Part shown: positions 12,797 to 24,646 of the stretch, in pieces
Layout of the letters: each line of letters begins with the position of its first letter
Numbering within the stretch: the first letter of the stretch is position 1
Assembly (NCBI GenBank): GCA_965153455.1
Contig: OZ234495.1
Span: 2,108,001 to 2,172,000, forward strand
From: Sphagnum compactum
Taxonomy: Eukaryota; Bryophyta; Sphagnopsida; Sphagnales
Length of the DNA: 64,000 bases
Direction of reading: 5' to 3'
Notes under the pieces: model-generated
What the model was told of the DNA's origin: nothing
What the model saw: only the letters and a program-made list of their open reading frames with translations
Databases searched by the model: none
Made by a program: the position numbers and the translations under genes

Positions 12797-13108
12797 TGTT
12801 GAGAATTCAAGCTCAACTAGTTAAGTTTCATTAGTTACTGGAATAAGAAAGTAACTAGGTTACTTTCAATAGGTTGAATTATTTTTTTTACTTATATTAG
12901 TTTGGTTATTTGTGGTTTAGTCTTTTAGTTAAATACCTTGGTGTTGATGGTTTGACTTTCTTTTCTTCATTGCACAAGTTTGTGTATTTCATGTGACAAA
13001 AACCTTGAGGGGTTCTTGATGTTATGTTCCATGTTGAGATCATCGTGTTTTAGTTTCCTTTCAATAAATTTTATGTTTACACTTGAATAGATCTCCTATT
13101 TATTAACA
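12797..13108 (+). repeat. 5' LTR of the copia element
   Basis: It spans TGTTGAGAATTC to TTATTAACA. An AATAAA signal lies near 13064 in CAATAAATTTTATG. Its length equals that of the 3' LTR exactly. Confidence 0.95.
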
Positions 13109-13126
13109 TGGTATCATAACTTAGGT
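13109..13126 (+). other. Primer binding site, initiator tRNA-Met type
   Basis: TGGTATCATAAC directly follows the 5' LTR and matches the usual plant copia TGGTATCAGAGC at 10 of 12 positions. Confidence 0.85.
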
Positions 13127-14333
13127 TGTTTGGTGAGAAGGTTGAAAGAGATCTAGAGCTAGAAAGTCTCTAGAACTAGAGCTTGAGAGTCTCTAGTAAT
13201 ATCATAGGAGTTTGTCAAGTGCAAAAGAGAAACGGGAAAAGGAAAGAATGTGAAGAAAAAGAAAAGAAAAGAAACGAGGTGAGAGGAGATCAACATATCA
13301 AGGGTTGTGGAAGTCAGATTTTTAAATCTAGATCTAGATCTACTATGAAAAGATTTTGGAGGGAAACTCGAAAAGATTATAGAAGACTAAAAGACGCTTT
13401 TATTCCCAAATTTTCAAAAGAAAAGGATATGTTTTGTGAAAGTTATGAGCTTTTGAAAACTCTGTGCCAGATTTGGTTTTTTGGTCATAACTCCTTTTTT
13501 TTAGCTTTTTTGGATCTGTAGCTTTGGGATCTTATAGACATAAAGGATGACATATGTGAGAGAAATTTCATGTCATTTGGATATGTATTGAGAAAGATCC
13601 AAGTATCTAAAGTTTCAGTCTCAATTTTGAAGTCACTTTCTTTTGAAAGTGATAATTCTTTCTAATCATCATCAATAGATCTAAAATTTTGAACTGACAT
13701 AGAAAACATATATTTAAGGTGTTTCGCCAAATTTCATGGATCTTGGAGTTGTTGAGAGCGAGTTGTAAGTCATTTTGCGTTTAGATCCCAGTTTGAGGTG
13801 ATTTCAAAAAAACAGCAAAATCTCTCATTTTATGAAGTCAAATGAGCTGAAATTTTGAGAGATGGTAGTAAACATAGTTTTTCATGTTTCACCAAAATTT
13901 CAAAACGATCCAAGGCCATATGTGAGCGGAGTAGCTTTGCAAAATTATTGTGACAGAAGTTTACATTGAAAAGACATCAAAACGAATTTTGAAGTGGAAC
14001 AAATACAACTTGGGAGAACTTGAAGGAAGGAGTTTGAAGATTGGGAAGCGCAAATACATTATCAAGACCTTCATACTAAAGTTTGATATGTAATCATGTA
14101 CTTAAGACCATACAAAATATTATACGAAATACGTAAAACCTATGTATGGTATAGAATTTCATATAATACTCAAACAAACATACATATGCAAAGTCCATCT
14201 TGTTCAACCCTAACCTTAACCCTAATCCTAGAAACCTAAGGAAAGAAAACCCTTATCCTAATCCTAGAAACCCAAGGAAGGAAATAAAATCATTTGTGAA
14301 ACCCCAAGAAGACATTAAGTGTTGTCTTGAGAG
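13127..14333 (+). other. Untranslated leader of the copia element
   Basis: This 1.2-kb region lies between the primer binding site and gag. It contains short CCCTAA-like runs at 14205-14280 and no long frame. Confidence 0.6.
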
Positions 14334-15201
14334 ATGGCGGACGGTCTTTCTCAAATTGCAATTGAAAAATTAGACGAACAATTTCCAAGTGTGGAAATTT
14401 AAGATTATGAATTTCTTGATGGGGAAAGGTTATTGGGAGTTCATAACTGGTGATGAGAAAGAACATCCTCTCCTAAAAAACCCCACACAGCAACAAATTC
14501 AAGCCAATAAAACTTGGCATGAAAAAGCAAGGAAAGTCTCGTATTGGCTTTCTATGAGTGTGTCCGATTCCATGATTGTGCATATTCAAGATACATAATC
14601 ACCCAAGCAAGCTTGGGATACATTGGTGAAAATGTATAGCACCAATACACAAGCTCGCAAAATGCAGCTCAAACAAGAGTTACATAATCTATAAAACAAA
14701 ATGAACATCAGTGACTATTCTACAAAAGTGAAAAACCTTGCAAATGCTCTTGCATCTATAGGAGCCTTAGTAGATGATGAAGATCTAGTGGCCGTGACCT
14801 TGAATGGACTTGGAAAAGACTATAGCTAGTTCCGTACTTCAATTGCAGTTTGAGAAACATTTCCCGATTTCCAAGACTTGATAACCTTACTTATAAGTGA
14901 AGAAATGAGAATTGTTGGCACTTCATCCAATGGAGGATCATAAGAAAGTGCTTTCTACTCAAATACTAACAGAAGTAGAGGTAGAGGTGGTAAAACCTCA
15001 TTTTGAGGTTGACATTGAAGCTCGCATGGTGAACATCATCAACATGAAGGTCAACCTCATGGAGGTGGACGAGGAAACTTTGGAGAAAGAAGAAGTCCAG
15101 GAAGTCGTGGAGGTCGTGGTGGAAGTCATCGAAGTCAATAACCAAATAGCAACTCAAATTGCTACTACTGCGGGAAGCCTGGGCACATGGAAAAGAACTG
15201 T
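14334..15201 (+). pseudogene. Copia gag remnant with CCHC zinc knuckle
   Basis: The ATG at 14334 begins MADGLSQIAIEKLDEQ, and the frame shifts near 14390. Gag-like text (KTWHEKARKVSYWLS, later an NLANALASIGA segment) continues through several stops to an RG-rich linker and a zinc knuckle CYYCGKPGHMEKNC at about 15160-15201 with CX2CX4HX4C spacing. Three TGA codons stand close together in the RG-rich linker near 14998-15010, where CGA arginine codons would be expected. The protein would form the virus-like particle; this copy cannot make it. Confidence 0.85.
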
Positions 15202-15813
15202 TATCAAAGGGAGCATGATGCACGAAATGGAAAGGTGCAACAAGGGAATTATGCATCAACTAGCAATCAAGGTGATGAGCAAATGTTTGTGATGCAGCAC
15301 ATGGCAAATTCAATGATAGGAGGTGTATCAGATAACAATGTTTGGTATGTGGATTCTAGAACTTCAAACCACATGACTAGTCATGGAGAATGGTTTAGAG
15401 ACACAAGGGATTTGCAAACACCAGGGTTTGCGGAAACTGGTGATGACACTTTACACCCCATCACACAAATTGGCAAGGTGCCATTGTCCATGCAAGATGG
15501 GCAAACAAAGTACTTGAAAGATGTACTTCATGTTCCAACCATAACAAAAAATTTGGTCTCCGTAGGCCAGATGGTGGAACAAGGTTTACAAGTGACATTC
15601 AACCCTAATGGATGTTTTGTGGAAGACATGAAGCACCAAGGCAAATTGATTGCAAAAGGGGAAAGGAATGGACGAATGTTCACCTTGGATGTGAACATGC
15701 TTGAAGTGAATTCCATGTTATTCACACATGGAAAAGGAGCTGGAGACATTGGAATTTGGCACAAGCGAGTTGGCCATGTTAATCTCCAACGTCTTAAGTT
15801 GATGGAAAAATAA
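15202..15813 (+). pseudogene. Copia protease and pre-integrase segment, catalytic site altered
   Basis: The frame is open from the zinc knuckle to a TAA at 15811-15813. The aspartic protease signature reads VDSRTSNHM near 15352-15378, where the family has DSG or DTG followed by A/S: the glycine is replaced by arginine, which should abolish activity. The segment ends with the pre-integrase IWHKRVGHVN motif. The stop interrupts the polyprotein before the integrase zinc-binding cysteines. Confidence 0.85.
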
Positions 15814-17050
15814 AATCTTGTTGGAGGTCTTCCCAAATTTGGAATAGAAGAGGTGATGTCAGAAGTTTGTGAAGCATGCCAATTGGGGAAGCAAGCTAGG
15901 CATCCATTCCCAGCTCAAACAACTCATGTGAGTTCCAATCCTTTGGAAATGATCCACTCAGATGTGTGGACCATGAAGACAAAATCCATTGGAGGATGCA
16001 AGTATTACGTGAGTTTCATTGATGACCATACAAGGAAGGTGTGGGTCTACTTCATGAAACACAAAGGTGAAGTGTTTCAACATTTTGTGAACTTCAAAGC
16101 AATGGTGGAGAAGGAGAAGGGTGTGAGCATCAAATGCCTAAGGTCCGATGGAGGGGGAGAGTATTTTTCAAATGAATTTAGTGAATACTTGAAGGAGCAT
16201 GGAATTCAAAAGACGTATTCATGTAGTTATTCCCCACAGCACAATGGAGTTGCTGAAAGGAAGAACAGGCACATTGAAGAAATAGCACGTGACATGTTGA
16301 ATGAGAAGAATTTGCCAAATTACTTTTGGGCTAAAGCGGTAACAACTGTAGTCTATATCATGAATTGAACACCCACAGCGGCAGTTCATGGCATGACACC
16401 CGAAAAAAAATTCACAGGCAAGAAACCCGATGTCTCACACCTCAGATTGTTTAGTTGCATTGCATACGTGCATGTTCTTGATGAGAAGAGATCAAAACTA
16501 GATCCAAAAGCTGAGAAGTGTATCTTCATTGGATATTCCTCAGAACAAAAAGGATATAGATGCTTCAACCTTTCCACTCGAAGGTTGCAAATGAATAGAG
16601 ATGTTGTGTTTGATGAAATGGTTAACTGGTACTCACCACTGAAGATAGCAGAAGATGGAGAGGCTAGAAATGGTGATGTTTCATCAAATGTGGAACAAGA
16701 ATCACAATTAATTAGTGGACCACAAGAGTCTTCAATTAGTGGGTCCAGTAGCACTCCATGGAAAGGAAGATTAAGATCTTCACACATTGTACATGGTAGT
16801 TCTCAAACATCATCTAAAAATCCTCATGTAGATGATGAGTCAAGTGATTCAGAGAAGAGTGTGGATGAAGAATCAAAAATCCCTTCAGTTACTACTCTCG
16901 GAGCTCGGATGGCCAAAAAAGCTTTGAAAACACTTGACAACAATAATGGAGTACGAAGATCCACACGAGTTAAGTACCCTATACAAAGACTCACATATCA
17001 TGGCTTTGTAGCTCATCATTACGCATACATGGTGAGAATTATACAGGAGG
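15814..17050 (+). pseudogene. Copia integrase remnant
   Basis: CEACQLGKQARHPFP marks the zinc-binding region. The catalytic core shows HSDVW, LRSDGGGEY and GVAERKNRH, giving the D-D-E triad, with QHNGVAE intact. A TGA at 16366-16368 interrupts the frame after VVYIMN. Downstream the GKKPDVSHLRLFSC segment and an acidic serine-rich linker follow to 17050. A frame change occurs near 17080, just before the reverse transcriptase. Confidence 0.9.
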
Positions 17051-17925
17051 TTGAACCCATTTGTTTTGAACAGGTGGTTGGACCTTAAATGGGACAATGC
17101 CATGGATGAAGAGATGGCGGCGTTGGATGCTAATGCTACTTGGGAATTGGTAGCTTTACCAAAGGACAAGAAAGTAATTGGGTGCAAATGGGTGTACAAG
17201 GTCAAGCACAATGCAGATGGATTTGTGAGCAGATACAAAGCAAGATTGGTTGCTAAAGGTTATGCCCAAACTTATGGCATAAACTATGAGGAGACCTATA
17301 GTCCAGTTGCAAAAATGACAACTATAAGAGCAATCATTGCTATGGCAATAGCAAAAGGATGGTCTTTACATCAAATGGATGTAAAAAATGTTTTTCTTCA
17401 TGGAGATTTATAAGAAGTGTACATGGAACAACCACTAGGTTATGTTGACCAAACACATCCTAATTTGGTTTGTAAGTTGAAGAAAGCTTTGTACGGCTTG
17501 AAACAAGCACCTAAAGTGTGGTCAGACAAGATAGGTCAATATCTTGTCACAAGTGGATTTCAAACATATAATGCAGATTTTTCACTATATGTGAAAAAGA
17601 CAGATCCTGGGACTGTAGTCATAGTCATCTATGTTGATGACTTGATTATTACAGGAGATAATGATGCAGACATCTTTGATTTGAAGAAGCTTTTGAAGCA
17701 AAAGTTTAAGATGAAGGATTTGGGATAATTGCGTTACTTCCTCGGCATTGAGGTAATCCAATCCCCTAAAAGGATATGGTTACTACAAATGCAATATGCC
17801 TTAAACAAATTGTTCGAATATGGGATGACGGGTTGCAAACCCATTTCAATTCCATTGAAGCAAAATGTGAAGTTAAGTGCAGATGAAGGAGACCTTGTGG
17901 AGGATACCACTATGTATAGACGCAT
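17051..17925 (+). pseudogene. Copia reverse transcriptase remnant
   Basis: The polymerase core is recognisable: WVYKVKHNADG, RYKARLVAKGY, MDVKNVFLHG, KLKKALYGLKQAP and the catalytic box IYVDDLIITG, then RYFLGIEV. In-frame TAA stops at 17411-17413 and 17726-17728 break it into three pieces. The catalytic YVDD itself is intact. Confidence 0.93.
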
Positions 17926-18582
17926 AGTGGGCAGTTTGATTTACATGACCATCACAAGGCCAAATTTGAGTTATGCAGTTGGAGTGGTGAGTCAATTCAT
18001 GCAAACACCACGAAAGCCACATTTGGATGCAGTGAAGCACATATTGAGGTACATAAAACATACTCTGCAGTGTGGAATTTTTTATGAAGCCAAGAGCCAG
18101 TTACAAGTACATGGATATAGGGATGCTTATTGGGCTGGCAATGTTTGAGATATAAGATCAATTAGTGGTTTCATGTTTTTTTTTAGAATTGGTGCTGTTA
18201 GTTGGAGTAGTAAGAAACAACCAACAGTTACACTATCAAGCACGAAGGCAGAATATAGAGGCGCAACAATTGCTGCATGTGAAGTAGTTTGGTTACAAAA
18301 ACTACTCTCAGATTTGGGACAATCAGTGGATGCTCCTGTTGTCATTTATTGTGATAACCTTAGTAGCATACTACTTGCCACAACCCGGTCTATCATGCTA
18401 GGACAAAGCACATTGAGGTGCACTACCACTTTATTATTAGAAAAAATTCTAGCAAAAGAAATTGACCTTATTCATGTCAGTACTGAAGATCAAGATGCTA
18501 ACATTTTCACAAAGGCTTTAGGTACAGACAAGTTAAGGAAGTTTAGAAAAATGCTTGGTGTACTAGAAGTGGATTTGAGCTT
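17926..18582 (+). pseudogene. Copia RNase H remnant
   Basis: The segment runs from IVGSLIYMTITRPNLSYAVG through HGYRDAYWAGN, with a TGA at 18146-18148, to WSSKKQPTVTLSSTKAEYRG and VIYCDNLSSILLA. A frameshift follows near 18380-18440, after which the frame recovers at IDLIHVSTEDQDANIFTKAL. The acidic residues of the RNase H core can still be placed (D in YRDAYW, E in KAEY, D in YCDN). Confidence 0.9.
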
Positions 18583-18591
18583 GAAGGGGAG
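18583..18591 (+). other. Polypurine tract
   Basis: GAAGGGGAG lies immediately upstream of the 3' LTR and would prime plus-strand DNA synthesis. Confidence 0.85.
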
Positions 18592-18903
18592 TGTTGATAA
18601 TTCAAGCTCAACTAGTTAAGTTTCATTAGTTACTGGAATAAGAAAGTAACTAGGTTACTTTCACAAGGTTGAATTACTTTCTTTGCTTATATTAGTTTGG
18701 TTATTTGTGGTTTGGTCTTTTAGTTAAATACCTTGGTGTTGATGTTTTGCTTTCTATTCTTCATTGCACAAGTTTGTGTATTTCATGTGACAAGAACCTT
18801 GAGGAGTTCTTGATGTTATGTTCCATGTTGAGAGCATTGTGTTTTAGTTTTCTTTCAATAAAGATTTATGTTTGCACTTGAGTAGATCTCCTATTTGTTA
18901 ACA
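18592..18903 (+). repeat. 3' LTR of the copia element
   Basis: It spans TGTTGATAATTC to TTGTTAACA and is 312 bp. AATAAA occurs near 18857. Confidence 0.95.
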
Positions 18904-19369
18904 GATAAGAAAACAACTTTGTTAGGATGTAGGCATTCAAGTGCAATTGAAGAATTAATGAAATAGTTTGTAAACAATTTCAATCTTCTTGCCTCCAAAG
19001 CACCGCACAAGGAAGAAATCTTGAAAAATGGTGTACTCTTAAGTGTTTTAAGCAATGAGGAAGCAAAGGATGCAACATCTTTTAGTGAAAAAGACGAGGA
19101 TGAAATGCCAATTGTCACAAAGAGAGACATCCAAGAGTATAAAGACACACAAACAATGTAATAAATGTGTGCATATTCAATTTTATCAAGCATTTACATC
19201 TAGGAATTCTAACAGCATGACAATGAATTTACACTATAATCATACAAGTTTTAAATAGTTTCATGGTAAATTTATTTATTCCATGGTGCATGCACTATCC
19301 ATTTAAAAGATAATTCAATTTATTTTTTATGTTCGTGCTCACCTTCAGATGGATTATTGTTGGAGAAAG
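18904..19369. other. AT-rich flank of the copia element
   Basis: It presumably continues the pre-insertion sequence of 11.9-12.8 kb. No gene was recognised. Confidence 0.35.
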
Positions 19370-19945
19370 TGGAAGGGATATAAAAATTTGTGATTTCCTT
19401 CCACCTACATATGTTCAATTCATTTTGATTGTCATATATATTAAATTTGTCATCTCTTTCCACTATAATAGATTTGAAGTCATCAACAATGTAATGTGTA
19501 TGAAATTTGTGATTTGTGTCCACTAGAACAATTCTGAATTTTTTAACAATGTGAAAATTGTGATCTGCCTGTAAAAAAATGATTATGAACTCATATGCAA
19601 GGTCATATATATGTTAAATTTGGGATCTATCGTAAGATAGTTAAAAATTTGAACTCATAATAAATAAACCAAGAATTGAATATGAAATTTAAAATTAATT
19701 CTAAGATATTCAAATATTTTAAGCCATTAATGAAAATAAATATTTAATATGGAATTTGTGATATGTTGCCAACATAACAATTTTGAACTCAATTACAATG
19801 TCATATAGATCATATTTGTGACCTACTTCCAACATAAAATTTTTGAACTCGCATGCAATGCTTCATATAAAATATTTATGATTTAATTCCACTATAACAA
19901 TTTTGAACTCTAGTCCAGTGTCAAATATATACAAAAGTTGTGAAT
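19370..19945. repeat. Degenerate tandem array with a unit of about 65-70 bp
   Basis: The phrases AATTTGTGAT, TCCACTATAACAATTTTGAACTC and CAATGTCATATA recur in the same order about eight times with considerable drift. Confidence 0.65.
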
Positions 19946-20590
19946 TGCATTGTGGGAAATAATGTAATAAATATATTCAATAGATGCATCCGTGCCAAGG
20001 GCCAACACTTGCCTATATAATGTTGAGAAATGAAACATGGTTACATAATAATGCTTATACACTATGCATCATGGATCTATGGTAGAAGTATAAAGGGATT
20101 TTGTGCACATGATAATGGCATTTTTTTTGAAGGGTCAATAATAGTTTTCAAATTTGTAAACATTCTTACATTGTTATCTTGAATTTGAAGCCCGATTAGT
20201 AAATTGCTTATGTTAGATTTATGATATGTGCACAATTAATTTGTATTGTTTAGGATTTTAAACTAAAAAGGAATAATCAATTAAATAGTTTGAGATGAGA
20301 TGTGAAAACATTGCGTTGATCAAACAAGTTGGAAAAAATGGAACAAATAATGAAAGCTTGAAGAAAAAGCCAATGTTTAGAGGAACCTATTCTATAGCTT
20401 CATCCTCAATGTAATGCAAAATAGAGCTACTATATCTAGGACACTTTGCCTATACAAGCGGAGACGGAATGGTGGAAAATTGACAAGCATAACCTTTGAA
20501 TATTCTGGCAACGAAAGATTCGATGGTGAGTTAGGGAAAAACTCCTCATGGGTAAAAAAAGAATTATCTTTCGCCTTAGAGGCAACAAAT
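19946..20590. other. AT-rich DNA, nothing recognised
   Basis: Short frames only. It lies downstream of the decayed minus-strand gene that follows. Confidence 0.35.
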
Positions 20591-21313
20591 CTATGCGACA
20601 AGCAATATAATTTTAATTACCAAGGTTTGACCAAAAACATAAGTTAAATACTTGAAATTGTGTAGGTTAAATCTACTCACAATCAAAATCAAGTTTGTAC
20701 TTCTTCTAAATAGGAGCATCTGGGTCGCTATTTTCCTCCTCCACAACATTGGTTTGCTCTTCAATAACATCCAACAATGGTTGCAAAAGCTCAAAATATA
20801 CATCATGGTCTGACTCAAGTGTAATAACATGTCTTCCAAGATTTTGACATGCTTTCAAGCAGTTACCTACTTCAGGGAGAACCTCTCAATGAGAATTGTA
20901 ATACAAAATGAGAGAGATGAAGAAGAGTAAAGAAAGAGATAAGTTTGGAAAAAGTTGAATGCAAAGGGAATTGAAAAAGACCTACGGAAGCATTGATGTC
21001 CACCACCAAACTCCTAAGAAGTGATAAGGCAGGGAGAAGCAATTGGAAAGTGTCAAGGTGGATCTCATGTCCAGCTCTAAAAGGCAAGCCACTACTTGAC
21101 ACTATCATAATATCTTGAGCGGTCTAGTTAAAGAACACATCATCATCCTGAATGCCTCCTTGTTGCATATCCCTTGAAAAGGCAAAACTCCCATTCTCGT
21201 GCACAAGCTGAAGAGCCCTATTCATGAGAGTCTATGACATAGTACAAGAAATATGTTAGTATGGAGCTCATGCGGACATTAGAAGCCTTGGTGTAGTTTC
21301 AAATAAGGTTTAC

Positions 21314-21700
21314 CTTTTTATTAGGGAATTCAAGATTTGTGCGGTGCATGTTATTGACAATAGTAAACTTCGAGTGAATTTTGAAATTATAGTTTTCCGA
21401 GTAGGACTTGATGTTTCTTAAAACCTGGAAGTCATCATTATAAAAAAAGAAGACGGATCCATCCCTTGCAAAATTGTCCGCAAATTCGAAAATGGAAACA
21501 ACATAGTTGTTAACTTTTACGCTTGGGAATACTTGAAACAAGGTCTAACAAATGTGAGATAAGCAAATTTCCTAGGTCTTGGAGGTTTGTCCTTTGGGGA
21601 GTCCTACGATAATTCAATACGATCTTGGTTATTGAATTTGATAGAAATAGGTAATTTGATGAAGAATTATGTTTCGAACCAATATTACCTTCTTCCAAAA
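21314..21700 (-). pseudogene. Exon of the decayed minus-strand gene, intact donor
   Basis: The 3' part reads FEFADNFARDGSVFFFYNDD and QVLRNIKSYSENYNF, ending at AAAAAG|GTAAAC at 21314/21313. The upstream part is in a shifted frame. The peptide looks like genuine former coding sequence, but I do not recognise the domain. Confidence 0.5.
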
Positions 21701-22915
21701 ATCTTTTATATCCTAAAAGTTAGGAGACCACACATGAGTTGAAACGTTTGTCTTCACCAAGGAAGGTCAATGGATATTGAAAGCCTTGGTAACTAGCCCG
21801 AGGGTCTTGTGGTTGGCAGTGAGTACTGGGCTTGGAGGTGGTTGAACATGAAATCTCCCCTATGAAGTTTTGGGCGACTCATGTACAAGTCTTCTCCTCC
21901 TTTTTGTGTGTGATGATGGCTCAACATCACAACCCCTCTTACTGCTGAAAGCTCTAGGAGAGTCTCCTCTTGAACAACATGATTAGGAGAATCTTGGAAC
22001 TCAGACAACTCAACATTTACATATTGTTCAAAGTTCTCAATGTCAACTTAGAGTTCGCGTGGCCCTTGGTGTGCCTAAAACTTGGACATCCTTCTTCTTC
22101 TTCTTCTTCTTCCTTTCATCAATATCCTCCTTCTTGTATCCTTGAGAGGATGTAAGTTTTTTCAAGAATTCCAGATCAAATTTCTCTCTTTGACTTCTCT
22201 AAGACAAAAGTGCAATCAAAAGGATAATCAAGGTACTAACCACAATAAGGCAGATGACAAGAGCCACAGTTTTTTACAAGCTCTATGTACAATGTGTTAT
22301 CATATTATGGATTGCATGAAATGTTGAAGAGTCCAAGCATTTCCTAAATGACATTTGATGGAAATAACACATGGAAAAAGTACTTGCGAAATTTAATTGG
22401 TAGAACTAGGCGAGAATTAGGCACATAATGAGTCTTGACATCAACCAGTGAGAGCAAGTGTAGGAAATGTTCAATTGGCACTGACTGAACTCCAACCCAG
22501 ATATATTGGATATGTTGAGGATTCGCAAGACCCATAGAGGGCCAATGGATCTTAGTTGGCGCCGACTAAACCCCATTCGAAACGTAATGAGGCTATCTAA
22601 TTGATCTCAGTTGGCACCAATTGAGTTTTAGTAGAAGAGATTGGGTCCTTATCAAGACTTCAATTGACACTAATTGAGTATTAATAGAAGGATATTGCAT
22701 AGTGTTATCCAAAGTAATATAGCACCGATAATTGCTATCAGTTGGCATCGATTGTGACCATATCAAGTTTTATTGAATCAGAAAGGAATTTTCTATAACT
22801 ATATATAGTTCCAAAAGCATGTGAGGTGGCAGATGTGAAGAAGCAAGCCCTACCACAAGCCTCAACAATGGAATGACTCAATGCAAATTATTGATGAGTT
22901 CATAAGATTTTTCAC

Positions 22916-23145
22916 CTATAAAGCACACGCTTCAATGCTTCCTTTGTTCTAGTTTGAAGCTCCCATGTTTTTCCTCTTATGATCCCACCCATGACTTTGA
23001 ACTCCCGGTAAAACGCCAATTCCCATAACTCAAGTCTCCACTTTTGAATATATTCTAAGAGAAACGGGACCTTCACTGATTGATCAATGGTGACATTGAG
23101 GTCCCTTGTTGTGGAGTCAAACAACTTGATTACCTCCACCTCTAG
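22916..23145 (-). pseudogene. Open exon of the decayed minus-strand gene
   Basis: The exon is 230 nt with acceptor TTTTGCAG and donor GTGAAA, and it has no internal stop. It encodes LEVEVIKLFDSTTRDLNVT and later LELWELAFYREFKVMGG. It is the best-preserved exon of the locus. Confidence 0.55.
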
Positions 23146-24041
23146 CTGCAAAATTCCAAGAAGTTTGTAAAGTTAAAAGACAATTGCCATTCCAGAAATG
23201 ATATGGAGTTCTATACATGGACAACAAGAATAGAACGTTAGTTGAAAATCAAACATGGTGCCAAAATCTAACTACGTGAAGCCATTTATCAAAAGTGGCA
23301 TATGGAAATCCCTGCTTTTGGAATTTTTGAACTTCTTTCAGAACTGCAAATTGATTCCACTACTTAAGCCAAAAAAGTTTTCGGTCTATACTAACACAAG
23401 CCAAAAATAGCATTTGTAGTTTTTCAATAAGCATTTTCGGCATTGGATTCATATCATAATGAATTTGAACCTCTTGTAGGAACTTTGGGCCCAATGAAGG
23501 ATCGCATATAGGAAGCTACTTGTGGAAAGCAGTCATGTGCTCTTGTGGGCTACGTCCATAGCCTTGTTGCTCAAGGTCTTTAATTGGTTAAGGTCTTTCA
23601 AAGTTGGGTCAACAACATTCGCATAATAGATTTGATAGGTAGTATCAACTGCCACCACCAACTCCATCTAAAAAGTTGAGACATGATTAGTAGTGTAAAA
23701 CTAAACTCATCATTTCAAAGATGGTGTTGAATCTAGAATAATAGAAGGAAATCTTTTCACCTTGTACATATAATAAAAAAAGACCTCCTATGTGAGGTTG
23801 TACCAAGTCTTTCATGTCTTGGCCTTGCACTTCTTGAATTGTTGATCTGGAATGACCTTTTTAAATTGTTGCAAGGGTATCATTCCAATATTCTAAATCC
23901 TAAAAAACTCATGGACCAAAGATGGCCTCACATGGTCCAATTCAATGGACCTACATTACCATAGCGACAACAAAAGTTAATGTTATATTAAAATCTTCAA
24001 CATGAGGAATAAATGGAAATGTAAGAACAAAGCAAGCTTAC

Positions 24042-24646
24042 TTGTTAAGTTTTGTCATTGCTATGAAGAGCTCCATTAGGCCACTCTTACTATCAAGGAC
24101 AAAATTGTCCATGCATATGTGCCAATCCGCATCAAATGGATGCACCTTCTTTATATACAAGAACCTTGCTTGAAATCTATGGTTTTCGTCCCGACCGTGG
24201 AACATTTTTCCAGATAGCGACTTGAGATCTAGGTCTCCTTGCAAGAACTCCTCAAATCAATCATTTTTTTCCTTTTAGAAAATATCGCACAATGATTCAA
24301 TAGTTGAGACAACAATCTCTTCACCTTGCCAATTTGTGGGGAAAACAAAAAAGATTTTCTCCCTTTGCCTATAACCCATTCGAAAGGCATGCTCCATTTT
24401 TAGCAAATCAATTTTGAAAGCATGCCTAACAATGGGCATGGCAATGAGCCTGCATAATGGAATGTTCATTTAGGACTTCCGCTTGGGATAGATCTTGAAT
24501 TTCTTTAGGAGTTCATTTGTGTTGAATTTGTTCTTGCTCTAGATCCCTTGGATTACATTCTCACATGATGTTGCAATCGGTTGCAAAAACAATTCATGAA
24601 ATTTAATAGTCAGATCTTCAATGAAAGTTGATGTCTTGTAACTCCT
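24042..24646 (-). pseudogene. Largest exon of the decayed minus-strand gene
   Basis: It is bounded by acceptor TTTTCAATAG and donor CAA|GTAAGC, giving 605 nt. One reading frame runs through with about four stops. It includes FIEDLTIKFHELFLQP, IPLCRLIAMPIVRHAFK, MEHAFRMGYRQREKIFFV, QGDLDLKSLSGKMF and DENHRFQARFLYIKKVHPFD. The stops sit where C-to-T changes of CAA, CAG or CGA would explain them. Confidence 0.6.

Larger units (their letters stand above)
12797..18903 (+). mobile_element. Ty1/copia LTR retrotransposon, structurally complete but inactive
   Basis: Two 312-bp LTRs beginning TGTTGA and ending TTAACA flank an internal region with a primer binding site, gag, protease, integrase, reverse transcriptase, RNase H and a polypurine tract. 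Integrase precedes reverse transcriptase, which is the copia order. Flanking 5-mers are AATAA and GATAA, a target duplication with one mismatch. The LTRs differ at roughly 20 of 312 positions by eye, so the insertion is not recent. The coding region has more than ten stops and several frameshifts. Confidence 0.95.

Noticed and set aside
14966-15259. 97-codon minus-strand frame opposite the copia gag
   Set aside because: It is the shadow of the arginine/glycine-rich gag linker on the opposite strand.
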